Positions 1-12,444 of a DNA stretch of 64,000 nt are shown piece after piece. Below the pieces are notes generated by a model. The model saw only the letters and a list, made by a program, of their open reading frames with translations, did not search any database and was not told the DNA's origin. The position numbers and the translations under genes were made by a program. The stretch's first letter is position 1. The number at the start of each line of letters is the position of its first letter. This DNA is from Dromaius novaehollandiae (taxonomy: Eukaryota > Chordata > Aves > Casuariiformes > Dromaiidae): the NCBI RefSeq assembly GCF_036370855.1, contig NC_088102.1, positions 23,851,001 through 23,915,000 on the forward strand, in the 5' to 3' direction.

Positions 1-3000
1 CTTTAGGTGTCCTCCCAATAAAAAAATGTTGGAAATGGATAAAAGATAACTATTAACTACTGTCTGTCTGACAACAAAAGCATAGGTGTGTGCTATATAG
101 ACATGCATAGAGGTATATGCATCATATGATGAAAAGACCAGTAGGCCGAGCTTTTTCTTTCTTGGCCATTCTTTTGAAAAGCAGGCACCCCCCAAGAAGT
201 ACACCAGCGGAGCTAAGTCCAAGTCTGAGCAGCTAAGCTCAATATTCCCATCCTATGAATGCCCATGCAGCTTCATCCAGGAACTACCAGAATTCCCAGG
301 CAGTTGCATAGATTTACATGAAGACCTACAGTGCAGCTCCTGTGCATGCCTCAAACTACCTAATTTTTGGCAAGGTTAAATAACCAAGTCCGACCGGGAT
401 TTTCAAGCCAAGCATTTTCCTACATTTCTCTTGAGGAGTCTAATCTGCGATTGTGTTCAGAACATGCATCGTAGATTGTGTCCTTAAAATTCCCTCAGTG
501 GTTAGAGCTCTGCACTGGAAGTAAGAGAATGGGATTTGGCTCTCTTTTCTTCCTCATATGAGGCTACTCTGAGGGATGGGACGGCTGGCTCTCCATCTGC
601 CAGCGGCAGACACAGTTTGAGAAAGAACAAGAGTAAGCAAAGGCTTTGAGAGGTTAGAGTAATGACTGGGTATGTGAACCTTTGATTGCAGTTTCTGCAG
701 CTGTTGAGTAAATTATGGAGATAGTCCTTGGAAGAGGAACTAGAATCCGGATCTGCCTCTGCCTCCAGACAAGTATATTTTGCTGCTGTGCTCACAGAAC
801 CTGAAATTCCTTCTGTACAGTGGAAGTATATTATAGGAGAGGTGTTTAGCACCACTGGAGGATCATGCCTTGTCTATTCGTTGGGAAACTAAGGAAGTAG
901 AAGTGTTTAAATACATCTTCTGCTCTATTTCCTAAAAAGTAATTTGTTACGAAAAGTCTCCCTCCTGAGATAAAGTAATCCTTCTGTATTAGTGCCTGAC
1001 AGTACAACCATATGCCTTTGAAATGAGTCCCTTACAGCAGAGCAACAATTTGTTTTCCACTCACAAAAAGCACCTGAAAATCCATTTTGGCCTGTCGTGA
1101 AGTAATTTCTTACCTGATTTTTAGGTTTAATCAAAAGATACACTAGTATGCAGTGTAGTTAACCATTTAACATTTCTTATGCATTACGAATACACTTTTG
1201 TAATATTCAACAGTCATTGCTGTCAATGAGGGTGCTATTGAATCATTTTAGCACAAAGAGGGAAGTCTAGAACACGTGTTTCTGTTTTATTTTGTTTTCA
1301 GCTGGGGTTACTGTACCAGCACCCATATGAGTTCTCCTGCCTCCCTCTTGTGGCTACATTTTGTAGTTTCAGCTTGGGAAAGACAACTGTGATGCAGTCA
1401 CAGTAGAAGTTCATGATAGCTTCCTTCCTGATATAAGACCCCTCTCTAAGTCTGCTAGGAGAGCCCGTTAAATTAGGAATCTCCCGTAAAAAAAAAAATC
1501 TGCCTAAAGGAGAGATTTTTTTCACTTTTATGTGGGAACAATTGAACGTGTTTGATAAAATCAGTGGTAATTCATGCTGCTTACATTTTCTTATTGATTC
1601 TGGATGTTTGGATTCAAGTCAGCAAACTATAGGAGCTTCACACAGGAGTTATTTGTTATATGTTCCATGTTACATGATATTTTCAAGTAGTGCTGGAAAG
1701 TCTAGGCAATTAACTTAGGAGTTAACTGCTCTGAACACATTGACCTCCAAGAACTCATACCCTATACATTTTAGAATATCACTTTGTCCTTTACTATCAT
1801 CTTCCATTTAGGAATTACACAACCCTCTTCAAACATTAAGAAGCCCACAAGAGCTAACTGAAATAAAAGAGTGTACCTCCTGTACTGATAAGAAAGCCAA
1901 GACATAAGTCGCTACCTTGGAATGATAGAGCCCCAACTGAACGCAAATCTAATGGTCCTCCATTGTTTCCCTAATCCACAAGAATATCTTCTCCTGCCAA
2001 GGTCCTTAGCAGACTTAAAACATGTGTAGTGTTATTTACATTGAATGTCTGTGCTCCGTGCCCTTGTATTCCTCATTCCTTAGTAATTTACACTGATATC
2101 AACATAGAACATTGCCTGCTGCAAGATTCATAAAGACATGTGAATTGTTTCTTGAAACCCATAGCTGAACACTGGGCCGGGACCTGGATATTTGTAGCAG
2201 AGGTCTACGGTAAAGGAAAGAGAATGAGCTGCATAGCTTAAAGAATACTGCTGTTCTTACTTTGTTAGGTCTAAAAGAAAGTGACTGTAGTTCTGCAGTG
2301 AATCCACATCCTCCAGCTTCATTTCCAACTTCAGCAGGCTTTGGGAGCTGGAAAGGGGACTTGCTCTGACCACTCATACACTTATGTAACTGTCGGGATG
2401 ATGTGGATAGAGACATTATCACTTTGGCTTTGAAGGTACTCTCATCTGCTTCACATTAGATGATAACCATCAGCTCCTCCTTGGCAGTTCGCCAGTGAAA
2501 ACACTCAAGGGAGCTGAGTCCAGCCCATTGCAGGCTCTGCCAGGGGCTGGCTGCAGCAACAGCTAGAATCGTTTGAGAAAAATCATTCCTGCCTGGTACT
2601 TACATACCATAACCCATAGAGGCAGTGTCAGACCTCAGTTCTGTAATCATTGGTACTGCATCTGCATTGGCCAGCTTACTTGGCAGAACAAATTCAGCCA
2701 TACTCAGGAGCAAGCACATAATTGTGTTGGATTAGCCAGTATACACAATGCAATGTGTAGGTTGGCATGCACTGTGTCACCTGGCTACCCAGATTGCAAT
2801 GCATCCAGCCATCTGCTCGCCCATCCTGGGTACTGGGAGAGACTCACTGTGTTGTATTACGGGGCTGCTTGTAGGGGCCAGCCTCTTGGTCCTGAGATTA
2901 CCCAGAGAAAACCCTGACAAAGCTCCATGCAGCTGCTAGGCCATCATTGCATCTTTGTAACATACTTACAAGGTATTATTTCCCAGATACCACATCATCT

Positions 3001-6000
3001 GTGCCCCATCACTTCCTTTAGCAATACCTTTAGCAAGGCACAGTGTGTTGCAACATGGATCAGAGCGCAGTAGCAGTCCTTTCAGCACAAATGCAGCTAT
3101 CTGAAAACTCTATACACTGGAAACATTGTTTTCTGCTCACCAGGTGCTCTGCCCATATCGTAAGATAGACTGCAAGCAAAATTGCAGTTTTAGTGGGTGT
3201 GATGGGATGCCTTGCTAGAAATGTTATCTTTCAACAGCGACACAGACATGCTGACTACTAATCTGCCTAGGGTCTGTGTCTGGGAGAAATGAGATGGCTG
3301 ATGACAGTGGGTCATTCTGCAAATATGGGAAGATTCGTAGTGGAGGATGATGCTTAAGATGGAAAAACAATCTTGCATTTAAAGTAGCAAGGCAGGGACT
3401 AGGAACAAACAGCTGAGGGAAAACATAAGCTTAGATCTGTGAGTGCAGCTTCATATTTTTGCTCCTTTTACATAAGATGTTTTCAGCCGTCAGAATCCTC
3501 ATATGCACAAGACCTCATTTAGCATGGAGACGCAAGCAAAAAGGAGCTCTGGGAACGGGTCACAGGTTAGAAACAGCAATAATTGCCTAGGGTCCTACAG
3601 CTCCATTACAGGACAGGGTTGGGCTGGCTCACTCCCGCTGTTTTCCTTTCTCTCAAAGCCAGGGATTCTGATTACCCAGCACTCCTCACACTAGTACAGC
3701 TTTGCCAGTTAGATAATTAGCCCCAGCATGGGAACTGCACATTAACTGCTCAGGAGCCATAGGTTGGTCAATACTGAGTTCAGATCTTTCTGCCTTTCTA
3801 AGGCATTGTATGAGAGAACTGGGCTGTGTATATGGAGACATATTCTGGGGGGAGTGATAATCTTAGCAGATCAGAGCCCAAGATAACTATAATGGAGCAC
3901 AACGGGGGGGGGGGGGGGGGGAAACAGACTGGAGTGTCAAGAACAGTACTCACAAAGGTGTTCACTAGCACAGGAAATTAGCAATCAATTAAATGTGAAT
4001 TATAATAGGCCGTTAGCTGTAGCCTAGATTTAGGCTACATGCTGCCAGGACAGCAATGCCCAGTGACACACAGTCAGCAGTGGAGGAAGATCAGGAAGGA
4101 TGTTAAAGTGAAGATACTGGTTACCCTTAGTAAGTGGATGAGAGCCTAGTTTCATCAGTGGGGTTGTGTCCGCAGAGTAAGGCTTGGTGGCATTTGCAGG
4201 ACAGTGGCTCCTTTGCATGTCTATGGGGGCTCTGGTTGCACTGACACCATAGCCAAGCTTTAGGGCTCTGTGAACACCCTGAAGTCAAGAAGATCTCCTG
4301 TGACCAGTGTCATGCTCACTGTTCCTCTCTAGAAAGATTGAACACAGCCAAAACTGAACTGAATTAATTTCTTTTGCACAAATTCCATCTGGTCTTGTGA
4401 AAAACAACCCTGAGACTCACCTAGGAAAGAAAAAACCCCAAAGGCTTGTCTTGTATGCCTGATGCCTGGTCCCAGATGGGACATATGATCACCTCTGAAT
4501 AGGCTGTAAAGTGTGGGGCACACCCATGTATTTTCCATGAAAGCTGTAGCCTGTTTGCCCTTAAAGCAGCCCTAAGTGATACTCAGCAAGTCAAAAACTT
4601 GCATGGTCTGCAAGGCCGCTCACTCATGCACAGAAGAAAAGACACAGCTGAAGCTGTGCAGCTGAAGTACATGCTAGGTGAGATGCAGTTGGCATTCGAA
4701 GTGGAGCAAAGCTGCTTTGCACAAAAGCATTTTTAGTTTATGGACACCGAACATGTGACCATGAGACAAATTAAACTGTAAAATGTACAGCAGCACATCA
4801 CTGCTTAGCAGTAGAGGTGGTTAACCCCCTCCAAACATACATACTTTCTCTCCCCCAAATGAATCACAGGGTATTACGTAGACTGCCCAGCACCATACCA
4901 TAGTTTATATGCTGCCAATTTGTATTCTGGCATACTCTAAGGTAACTACTTTATCATAAGTGACCACATGGAGCTAGCCTGAGGTGTTTAATGCTTGCAA
5001 AGTCATGCTATAGATTACTCTATGCAAACTTTTCTCTATGGGTATTTCACTCTGATGCCTATAAAAGTCAGTAATTACTTTGCTGAACTACTTACTGTAG
5101 ACATCTGCACATCACAACTATTAGCTGGAATATATGGCATCAGTCAGGAAAAACATTCATCAGCGTGCTGGATAAAGCTTTGCTTTAGAACCAATAAGGT
5201 CAGGTGTTGTGCTTGTTTTTTTAATTGTTTTTAAGTGCAGATTTTTTGTTACCTGTGTTCTTTGTTGCTAGGCTTCATGGATCAGAGCCAGAACTGTTTT
5301 CGTTGTTGTCAGAACCTCATCACAGTTGAGTAGCTGTGATTCATAACAGTTGCAGTTCAAGTGATTAATCTTACCATTTAAAAAGCACTTAAGCTGGGTA
5401 GTACTGACAGAACATGTAACTTAAAGGCAGTCCTTTAGCTCACACCTTTGCTTATGAGCTCTAGCCTTCAGAATTTTAGGGGCTTTTTTCAGCTATTTAA
5501 GAATTACATACTTTGTATTCAAATTATGATTCATTCATTCTGTAGAAACCTAGACAGTATGCACAACATGTATACACATGCAAACATAAAGAGCTGGTCT
5601 CTGCCCTAAGACCAGTAAACTTCCCATTACAAGTGTTATAGCTTGCAAACAGCAAGTGGGGTATGCATTTTAATAATGGCCAATTCTTCAATAAAAGGAA
5701 TCCTAGAGACTTTTCTACATGACAAAGCATTTGGCAACAATGTTATTTTGAAGCATTTCCTCCTCTGGTCACTTATTTCTACTCCTGCCGGCTCCCTCAG
5801 CTGCACTCACCCCTCTTTTGTGGGATTGCCCTACGAACCAGATCAGGAAACTGATCCAGGTTAAAAATTAGCCAGCAAAGAGAAAAAAACAGCACAGCAA
5901 GAAACTGGCACAACTGCAAAAGCAGAGCTGTGTGGCACAGGGCTGGAACAAGCAAATAGCAGCATGAATATCTGGAATCCACATTATCACTGAACACTGT

Positions 6001-6020
6001 GGTCTTGTGAAGAAGGGAGT
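1..6020. other. Intergenic region, no gene recognised
   Basis: All ORFs here are short, lack recognisable protein motifs and look like chance. The base composition is ordinary AT-leaning vertebrate intergenic DNA. The only simple-sequence feature is an uninterrupted run of 18 G at about 3904-3921. In the mammalian arrangement the next gene on this side would be STON2, but no STON2 exon could be identified; its 3' UTR could end left of the window. Confidence 0.6.
3904..3921 (+). repeat. Poly-G tract (18 G)
   Basis: This is an uninterrupted G homopolymer. Such tracts are prone to length error in sequencing and to length polymorphism. No function is implied. Confidence 0.9.
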
Positions 6021-6029
6021 CAGTGTCCC

Positions 6030-6140
6030 AATTAAGTTTTGCCTTTACAAACTTCTGTCAACATAGTTTGGTCAACCAGGGATGTGAAAGGGACAACCTC
6101 TGATATACAAATCTACACTAGCAGAAACCTCTGCTGAGGT
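6030..6140. mobile_element. Fragment resembling an old non-autonomous hAT-like DNA transposon
   Basis: The stretch has a pattern I recognise from old non-autonomous DNA transposons of turtles, crocodilians and birds. A 'tgtcaacatagtttggtc'-like segment is followed by 'agggatgtgaaa' and then 'ctacactagcag'. The match is by memory and heavily diverged. Orientation and family name are not assigned. Confidence 0.35.
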
Positions 6141-6686
6141 GTAAATCCACCCCACAGCAACAGCCTGCAGAAGGGCTTGTTACCTCCTCCAGCTGTAACT
6201 GGTCAGCCTGCTAGAAATAGCTGTTATAAAGTCCAGCTGTGTGGGGTGTACAGGAGAATTGATTTAGATGGAGGTTACAGAGAGTCTCTTTAAGTAGAGG
6301 AGGAGCTAAGACTGGTCTTAGAAAAGAAATAGTTTTGCAGAATGTGATATGGAGTTTGTGCTAAAACAGAGGAGAGAGGCTGTAGTCCTGCTAAAGGGGA
6401 AGTCATAAGGGGATCTAGCAACTAGATAATGGTAACTTTAGAAGGACATCTTTGGGGTGTACAGGCCTCCGGATTTTGTGGTATGGTTCCTTAAACAGTC
6501 TTTAAAGCCTGAGAAGTGAGGTCCAGGTTTATGCAGATAGGAGGGGTTAAAGTACTAGAAGTAGTTGGTCATCTGCTAGCAGAAACCTTTGTGAAGATGC
6601 AGCTTCTAATGTCTTTTGTTTGGAGGAGGGAAGGTAGCTCTCTAATATTGATTTTAAAAATGTATTTTTAAAATTATATATAATGT

Positions 6687-6797
6687 GATGTGTATGCTGC
6701 TGCAGTTTAAAGTCAGATGTGTCTCACGGGAAATTCTCAGTTCAGAGAGTGGGGCAGAAGGCTTACATCTCTGCCTGATATTACTGTTGTGTCATCT
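6687..6797 (+). repeat. Unnamed dispersed repeat, copy A
   Basis: This copy shares ordered blocks with copy B at 7920-8010: a gctgctgca block, a gatgtgt block, a gggaaa..cagttca block and a cctgatatta block. Copy A carries about 25 extra bases between the third and fourth blocks. I could not assign the pair to a named family. Confidence 0.5.
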
Positions 6798-7919
6798 AAA
6801 CCTTTGCCTGTGTAATTAAGTACATGGTTTTATTGCCCTGTTTAAGGGTGCCCTAATGAGAAAGTTAAATATGAGCTGTTCTCAAATAACTGTACATATT
6901 CTAACAGTAAACAGTGTCTCAGCCTATATTAAAGCAAAATTCTCCAAGCCTCCTACTTAGTTTGAGCAAGCACTTGGTAAATATGGGGCAAGGCCTATTG
7001 AAAGCAGGACACTGTGAAAGCTTAATCATGGAAGAAAAATTTAATGTGTAGTGAACTTCTATGAAGGCCTTGTCTGGTCTAGCACTTCAAGTGTGATTTT
7101 GCTAAAATATTAATCTGCCCTCTAAAGGTCACTAAAGACAAACCACATTGCCCTCAAATCACAGGGCTTGGTTCTGTGTGGGCTGTGAGGCGTGCAGTTG
7201 AACTGTGCATATGCTAGACCCTCAAAAGTGGTGTAAGTGTGCTTTGGTAAATAGTGTGTCATCATGCTCCAAGTTCTAGATCAACAGTAAATCCATCCTA
7301 AAAAAAACAGAGATGCCTTTGAATAGGGGTGATAGGAGCAAAGTTCTATCCCATTTCTGCCTTCCTTAAAATCTGTTTTGTGCTTGTGAATTTTTTTCTT
7401 AAAGGAAATATAATGCTGAAGGCAATAGGAATATAATAGGCTTTTGCTTCCAGCTACTAGATTACATAGTGCAGGCTATTAGAAGGAAAACGTTGCTCAA
7501 AAATATTTTTCAAAGCTTTTAGTTAAAGAATGTTTATACAACACCTCATCACTGTCTGAAACTAATACTGCATAAGCTCCCTCATTTGTCAATATCTTTT
7601 CTAACTCTCAAGTGCTGGTTGTATCTAGAAAAGCTTTTGTATGATTTGTCCATTATTAATTTCTGTCTGGAATCAATATTTTGAATTCTGATTTTGGCTA
7701 CTTTTTTTCTGCTCTCTAGGGACACTTCATGAACAACTTTTTCAGTTTTATTTAAGGTCATGTTCTCTTCTTGGTATAGTGAATGTAAGCAAAAAGAGTG
7801 AGTTAAACGTACAGGTGAACATAAGCTCTAAACTTGTGTGACATAACTTCAAGCATCTTCTCCATCAGTTAAGTTTTCTAGACTCACTTGGTTCCATTCA
7901 TGCTCCTCTTTTATCTTAA

Positions 7920-8010
7920 CGTGTGCTGCTGCAATTTGAAGTTGGATGTGTAACTCATCATTCTTTTGGGAAACTGTCAGTTCATCCCTTCCTGATATTA
8001 TTATTATGTC
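7920..8010 (+). repeat. Unnamed dispersed repeat, copy B
   Basis: This is the second copy of the family seen at 6687-6797, in the same orientation. A 'ctagtgtggacaag' segment lies about 140 bases downstream (8149-8162). It resembles the ends of old amniote DNA transposons and may mark the edge of the element. A 104-codon ORF on the opposite strand (7849-8163) runs through this repeat and is probably not a gene. Confidence 0.5.
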
Positions 8011-8169
8011 GTAAAACTTGCCTTCTGAAAAGTGTTTGCTGGCTAAGCTTGTATTTAGTGGGACAGTGTAATATACTGGCTGAAAATTGTATGTTGCTCT
8101 CATATCCATAGTGGAAGACTTTGCTTGCACAACTACAATAGTAAAGACTGCTAGTGTGGACAAGACCTA

Positions 8170-11100
8170 GGTGTGATGAAACTGAAAGGCATCCTGGTGG
8201 TAAGTCTTGCTCTATATCATCTATGTTACAGATTTGCACTTCTGTAATAACAGAAGTTATTAAGTTAAAGTCAATTTTTTGTTTTCCTTGCCTAAATAAG
8301 CTCTGGGAAAAATCTGTTGACATAATTATACTTAACAAGTTTATGATATGTTTTCAGAACTAAGAAATAATAAACCACTGTGTCAGCAACACCTCATAGT
8401 AGGTACTCCAACAGTTCACTGTATGATGAAGTTTTCACAGAAAAATCAGGGCAATCTGATACTGATCCTCCAGGTGTATGAGATTAGGCTTATTCATCAT
8501 CTGCTCTCAGGAGACAGAACATCAGCTTCATTTTTTTTCTTTGCATTTCCTTCAGATGAGCCAAAATAAAAAAACCCATTTTAAAAAATGGAGATAAACA
8601 AAAAGCTGAAGGTCATAAGTATAATCTATTTTGACTTAATACTAAAGACAGCATCAAGACTCTGTGGTTCTTGTTTTCAGTTGAACCACTGCCCGCAGTT
8701 TTTATGGAAATCAGAGATACTTATCACCTTTGATTTTCTAGATACTCAAGCCTGCCCCCCCCCACACCATTAGCAAATACTTATGCAAATATATTTATCC
8801 CTTTTACATCAGTTTACCTTTTGCAAAATATCTTCTTGAAAGATATGTTATGCATTAGTAACAATGCATTAGTACTTGCAAAGAACCTTAGGATGGAAGT
8901 GCCATCAACCCCAAAATCATAACGAAAATGGCTCCCTCCACCCCAATTCCTACATCTGAGTTTTGTTTTGTTTTTTTTTAAATAGTTGTTCTCTGGACCA
9001 CAAAGGAGAGGAGCTAAGAACATTTCCATAAATATTTACATTAACTTAGAAAACTAATGTTGCAGCAATAAGTAACTTTCTCCACTGAGAGCAAGGGATG
9101 CTTCTGGTATTAACAGAATTGTCCAGAGCACTGATAGTAGACTGTGTACATCTGAGTGCATGGTATTGGCTATAAAAGATGATCTGTGTGTCTTTGTCCT
9201 AAATATCTGGTAGAGGAGGATTGTTGATCATATCTAGGATTGAGTTTGGGACTTTTTTTCTTGTCCTCACCCAGTACACCAAGGATTGTTTTTCTGATCT
9301 ATGGTACTAATGTGCTTTTCCCTACACTATTCCATCTTTGGCACTATTTCTTCAGTGAAGGAGGGAGATGACCCAAATGCTGTCATCTCCACACTGGGTA
9401 TAAAGTGATAGAATGTGCATTGCTATGGAATTCAGGTCTAGACAGTACAGTGGCTAAAACACGAGTGTCCAGTCAACACTAAAACTTGCACTACTATTAA
9501 ATCTGGCAAAACCACACTGACTTTACAATGACAGAAACCTTAGGGAGAAAGAAGACAGGATAACACGCAAACTTAATATGATCCACTCCCAACTGGCAAA
9601 CAAAACAGAATGCTAGTGGATAAACATAGGTCATTTCAGCAGTTATGCTGTCTGTAAGCTTATGTATACTAGTGCTATCCAGGTTATCAGCATTCCTGCT
9701 GTACTGTGTGTATGCACATATGTTGTTACAGTCTAACAGAATTGCTAAATGAAACAGAATCACCACTATGAGTGCAGCAGGACAGCTGTGGATGCTGGGG
9801 AAGCATGGAGGTGAACAGACTTCAGAGAGTGGCTAACTCACTTGCTCTCCCTAACTAGCAAATCTTATTGCCACTGGATTAGCCAGAGTGCTGCCTGACT
9901 CGGGGCATTTCTTATGAGGCCTTGATTTTGATCATAGCAACATTCTTCTAGAGGTACTCAGGAGTCAGCCATGCCACAAATTTCCTTGATAGCATTGGTG
10001 TCTGAGAAACTGTGACAGGGTTATGCACACAGGTCTAACCTGGGAGCATAGTCTACTCAGGTGTGTACCTGCTCCAGAAAGGAGTATGATACCTCACTGA
10101 GCCATTACTGCTACCATGTCCACCTGTTAATTTTTGAATAACTCAGTGAGCCATTCTCAAAACCAGGGTGGGTTTGGGTCTATCTAAGGAAGGTAACTGC
10201 AGCTTTCCAGTGCCTCATATTCAGAAGAGGAAGGGAATGAACTGCAATATGATCCATGCCTGGTGGCATGCCAGTCACTGCCAGTTGCTTCAGCAGCATG
10301 AGAGAAAGAGTGTGAGTGAGAAAACTAACCATATGTGAACTCAGCCTGTCCCAGTTGTGCGAAAATAAATGTAACTTCACTGAAACCTCATCTTCGAGTT
10401 TTGAGTAACTATTTGTGTAATTACTTCAGTTATAGAAAATGCAATGCTTTGGCCATGAGTGTTAGACAATTTACAAGCCCAATTTATGAACTGAGAGGTC
10501 ATTTTTGATGTCTCTGATAAGTAGGCAGTAAAGTAATTCCAGTCCCTGTAGTCCATTCATGGTTTAGCTAATGTTAGATCATGAATCATGGCTGCTGAGG
10601 AAGTAGAACCCCTTAAATCCTGTTACTTTTGCCATGAGAGTAGAAAGGTCCAGCAAAAAGGTGTAGTAGACAGCTGAGAAAGGTAAAACTTCATAAACTC
10701 TAGCAGTCTCATGTTCAGCCTATTTTTCTGCCAGGGCTCCAGCAGTGCACACAATGAAGAGTGGGTTCATCAGCTGGCCCACTGTAAATCAGCCATGTCT
10801 TTATACAAAGTCTGCGTTTCAGATGGGAGAGGAGGCATTCATTACTATAGAATTGAAGGATTTAGAAGAAAAGGATAGGAGGGGAAGGTCTTTATAACTG
10901 CCAACATGTTCCCTCCTTTTGAAGGATACCACACAGGAGTTCTCAGACTTGCTACTTAATGGGTGGACCTTAGGTTGAAGGTAAAGTAACACATCTAGTC
11001 TGTAGCACAGTCTTCGTGCTGAAGAGATGGAACATGCTATGCTCTGTAGAGAGTCAGAATTCAGTATTACTTTGAGTGGGACTTACACATGTGACTTATT

Positions 11101-11770
11101 GGCTATGATCTATGGGATGAGTTGTGTTCAAAACTTGCACTAAGAAGGACTGAGTGAAGATGGTAGAGGTGAACCTAACTTTGATTTAACAGCATTCATG
11201 GTTGAGAGGGTTTTCCTGCATTATGTCTTGCAGGTTGCCATGGAGAAGGGGCATGAGGAGAGGGAATGGAAAAGGAAGGAGAGGCAATAAAGAGAGGGAA
11301 AAATAGGAAGTTACGCTAATGGGCATGGCTCTGACAACTCCTCACAGAGTTTGGAGATCCTGTGGCCGCTGACTCCGTCATGATCAGCTAAAGGAAGCAG
11401 TTCTGCTCATCACAAGATTGCCTGTGGGCCATAGTGAGTCCTTGTTGGAGGATACTGCTGATTTCCTTCATGCTGTCTTCTTTCCTCCTGGGGAGGTGTA
11501 GCCTAGGCTTCCTATCACCAGCCTAGAGTATTACGGAGCTTGGAAGCACTTTGGGGCCTGTGGCAGACAGAAATAGGCCTTGGGTCTATGGGTCCTTTGT
11601 TTAATTGCCTGTGGCTGAAGGAACCAGGGCCTGTGGGGCCAGGCTGATTTCGAGACGTGTGTCCTTACGGAGCAGGGAGAGACATTTCTGGCCTGGAAAC
11701 GCTTGGCTGGGGGTTTCTGCTGCTGTGAGATTATCAGGGAGCAGCCTGCTCCGACAAATGTAGTTGCAGT
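8170..11770. other. Intergenic region upstream of GTF2A1, nothing recognised
   Basis: There are no exons with recognisable coding content, no tRNA or rRNA, and no clear transposon. A short C run sits near 8755-8763. ORFs are all under 100 codons and look random. Confidence 0.6.
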
Positions 11771-11989
11771 GGCTGAGGTCCTCCTGCACCGGGCTGGCGG
11801 GGACTGCCGCGTCACGACCCGGAGCCGGGCCCCCGGCGTAACGCCTGCCTCTGCGCACCTCGGCAGCTCCGGAGGCCCGGCCCGCCCCCCGCAGCCGGGC
11901 GCGCGGCGCCCGGAGCGGTGACATCACGCGGCTGTGGGCGACGCCTGGGCACGCATCGCTGCCACCGCCTCTAGCCGAGGAGGCGGCAA

Positions 11990-12071
11990 CGCAGGGACTT
12001 CCGCCTCGGTAAGCCTGGCGCTGGCGGGAACGCGGTGCGCGACCTTCCGCAGGGACTTCCGCCTCGGTAAG
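11990..12071 (+). repeat. Duplicated 24-bp block, 58 bp apart, in the promoter
   Basis: An identical 24-base block occurs at 11990-12013 and 12048-12071. It contains GGGACTTCCG (resembling NF-kappaB or ETS sites) and ends in CTCGGTAAG, a good match to a splice donor. The bases between the copies are not duplicated. The block may provide repeated protein-binding sites or alternative 5' splice donors for a noncoding first exon; the sequence alone does not decide. Confidence 0.85.
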
Positions 12072-12075
12072 TGTC

Positions 12076-12105
12076 ATGGCGGCGGGGCGGGCGCCTCACG
12101 TGACG
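12076..12105 (+). promoter_or_regulatory. YY1-like site, GC box and E-box/CRE cluster
   Basis: ATGGCGGC at 12076-12083 matches the core YY1 motif. It is followed by a GGCGGGGCGGG GC-box stretch and then TCACGTGACG at 12096-12105. That last site is a palindromic E-box of the USF/MYC/TFE3 type overlapping a TGACG half-CRE. All lie 105-140 bp upstream of the TATA box. These are motif matches only. Confidence 0.55.
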
Positions 12106-12209
12106 CGCCGCGGCGGCACGCTCTCGCGCAGGCTCTCGCGGTGCCTCGCCGCCCCCCCGCCCGCGTCCCCCTCTCGCCCTGGCCGCTCGCGCAGCTGCTC
12201 GGCTCTCGC

Positions 12210-12217
12210 TATATAAA
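12210..12217 (+). promoter_or_regulatory. TATA box of GTF2A1
   Basis: TATATAAA, followed by GGGGCG, is the only strong TATA element in an otherwise GC-rich stretch and lies 198 bp upstream of the start codon. A start site about 30 bp downstream, near 12240, would give a 5' UTR of roughly 175 bases. TATA boxes are uncommon in CpG-island promoters. The transcription start itself is inferred. Confidence 0.7.
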
Positions 12218-12239
12218 GGGGCGAAGCGGGCAGAGCGGG

Positions 12240-12414
12240 CGGCTGGCGGCGGCGGCTGCAGCCCCAGGGCCGGCGAGCGAGGCCGGGCCAGGCCGCGGGG
12301 CTGCCCGTGAGCCGGGGCGGGACGCGCGCGGTGTTGGGGGGACGCGGCCGGGCAGGTTTATTGTTTTAGGGGCGACTCCCCCCGCGGTTGGGGGCGTCCC
12401 GGGGGGCTCGGGAC
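12240..12414 (+). other. Predicted GTF2A1 5' UTR
   Basis: This is the GC-rich leader between the inferred start site and the ATG. No upstream in-frame ATG competes with 12415. The left boundary depends on the TATA-based guess. Confidence 0.45.
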
Positions 12415-12444
12415 ATGGCGAGCTCGGCTAACACAAACCCCGTG
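12415..12444 (+). CDS. GTF2A1: GTF2A1 coding exon 1
   Basis: It encodes the first ten residues, MASSANTNPV, close to the conserved MANSANTN start of the family. The donor is GTG|gtaagg, phase 0. The start was chosen because it matches the family N-terminus and lies downstream of the TATA box inside the CpG island. Confidence 0.96.

Noticed and set aside
7849-8163. 104-codon minus-strand ORF near the unnamed repeat
   Set aside because: It overlaps repeat copy B, has no recognised domain and no splice or promoter context.
1-11780. Search for STON2, the expected neighbour on the left
   Set aside because: No coding exon of that family could be recognised. Any contribution would be 3' UTR, which cannot be supported from sequence alone.
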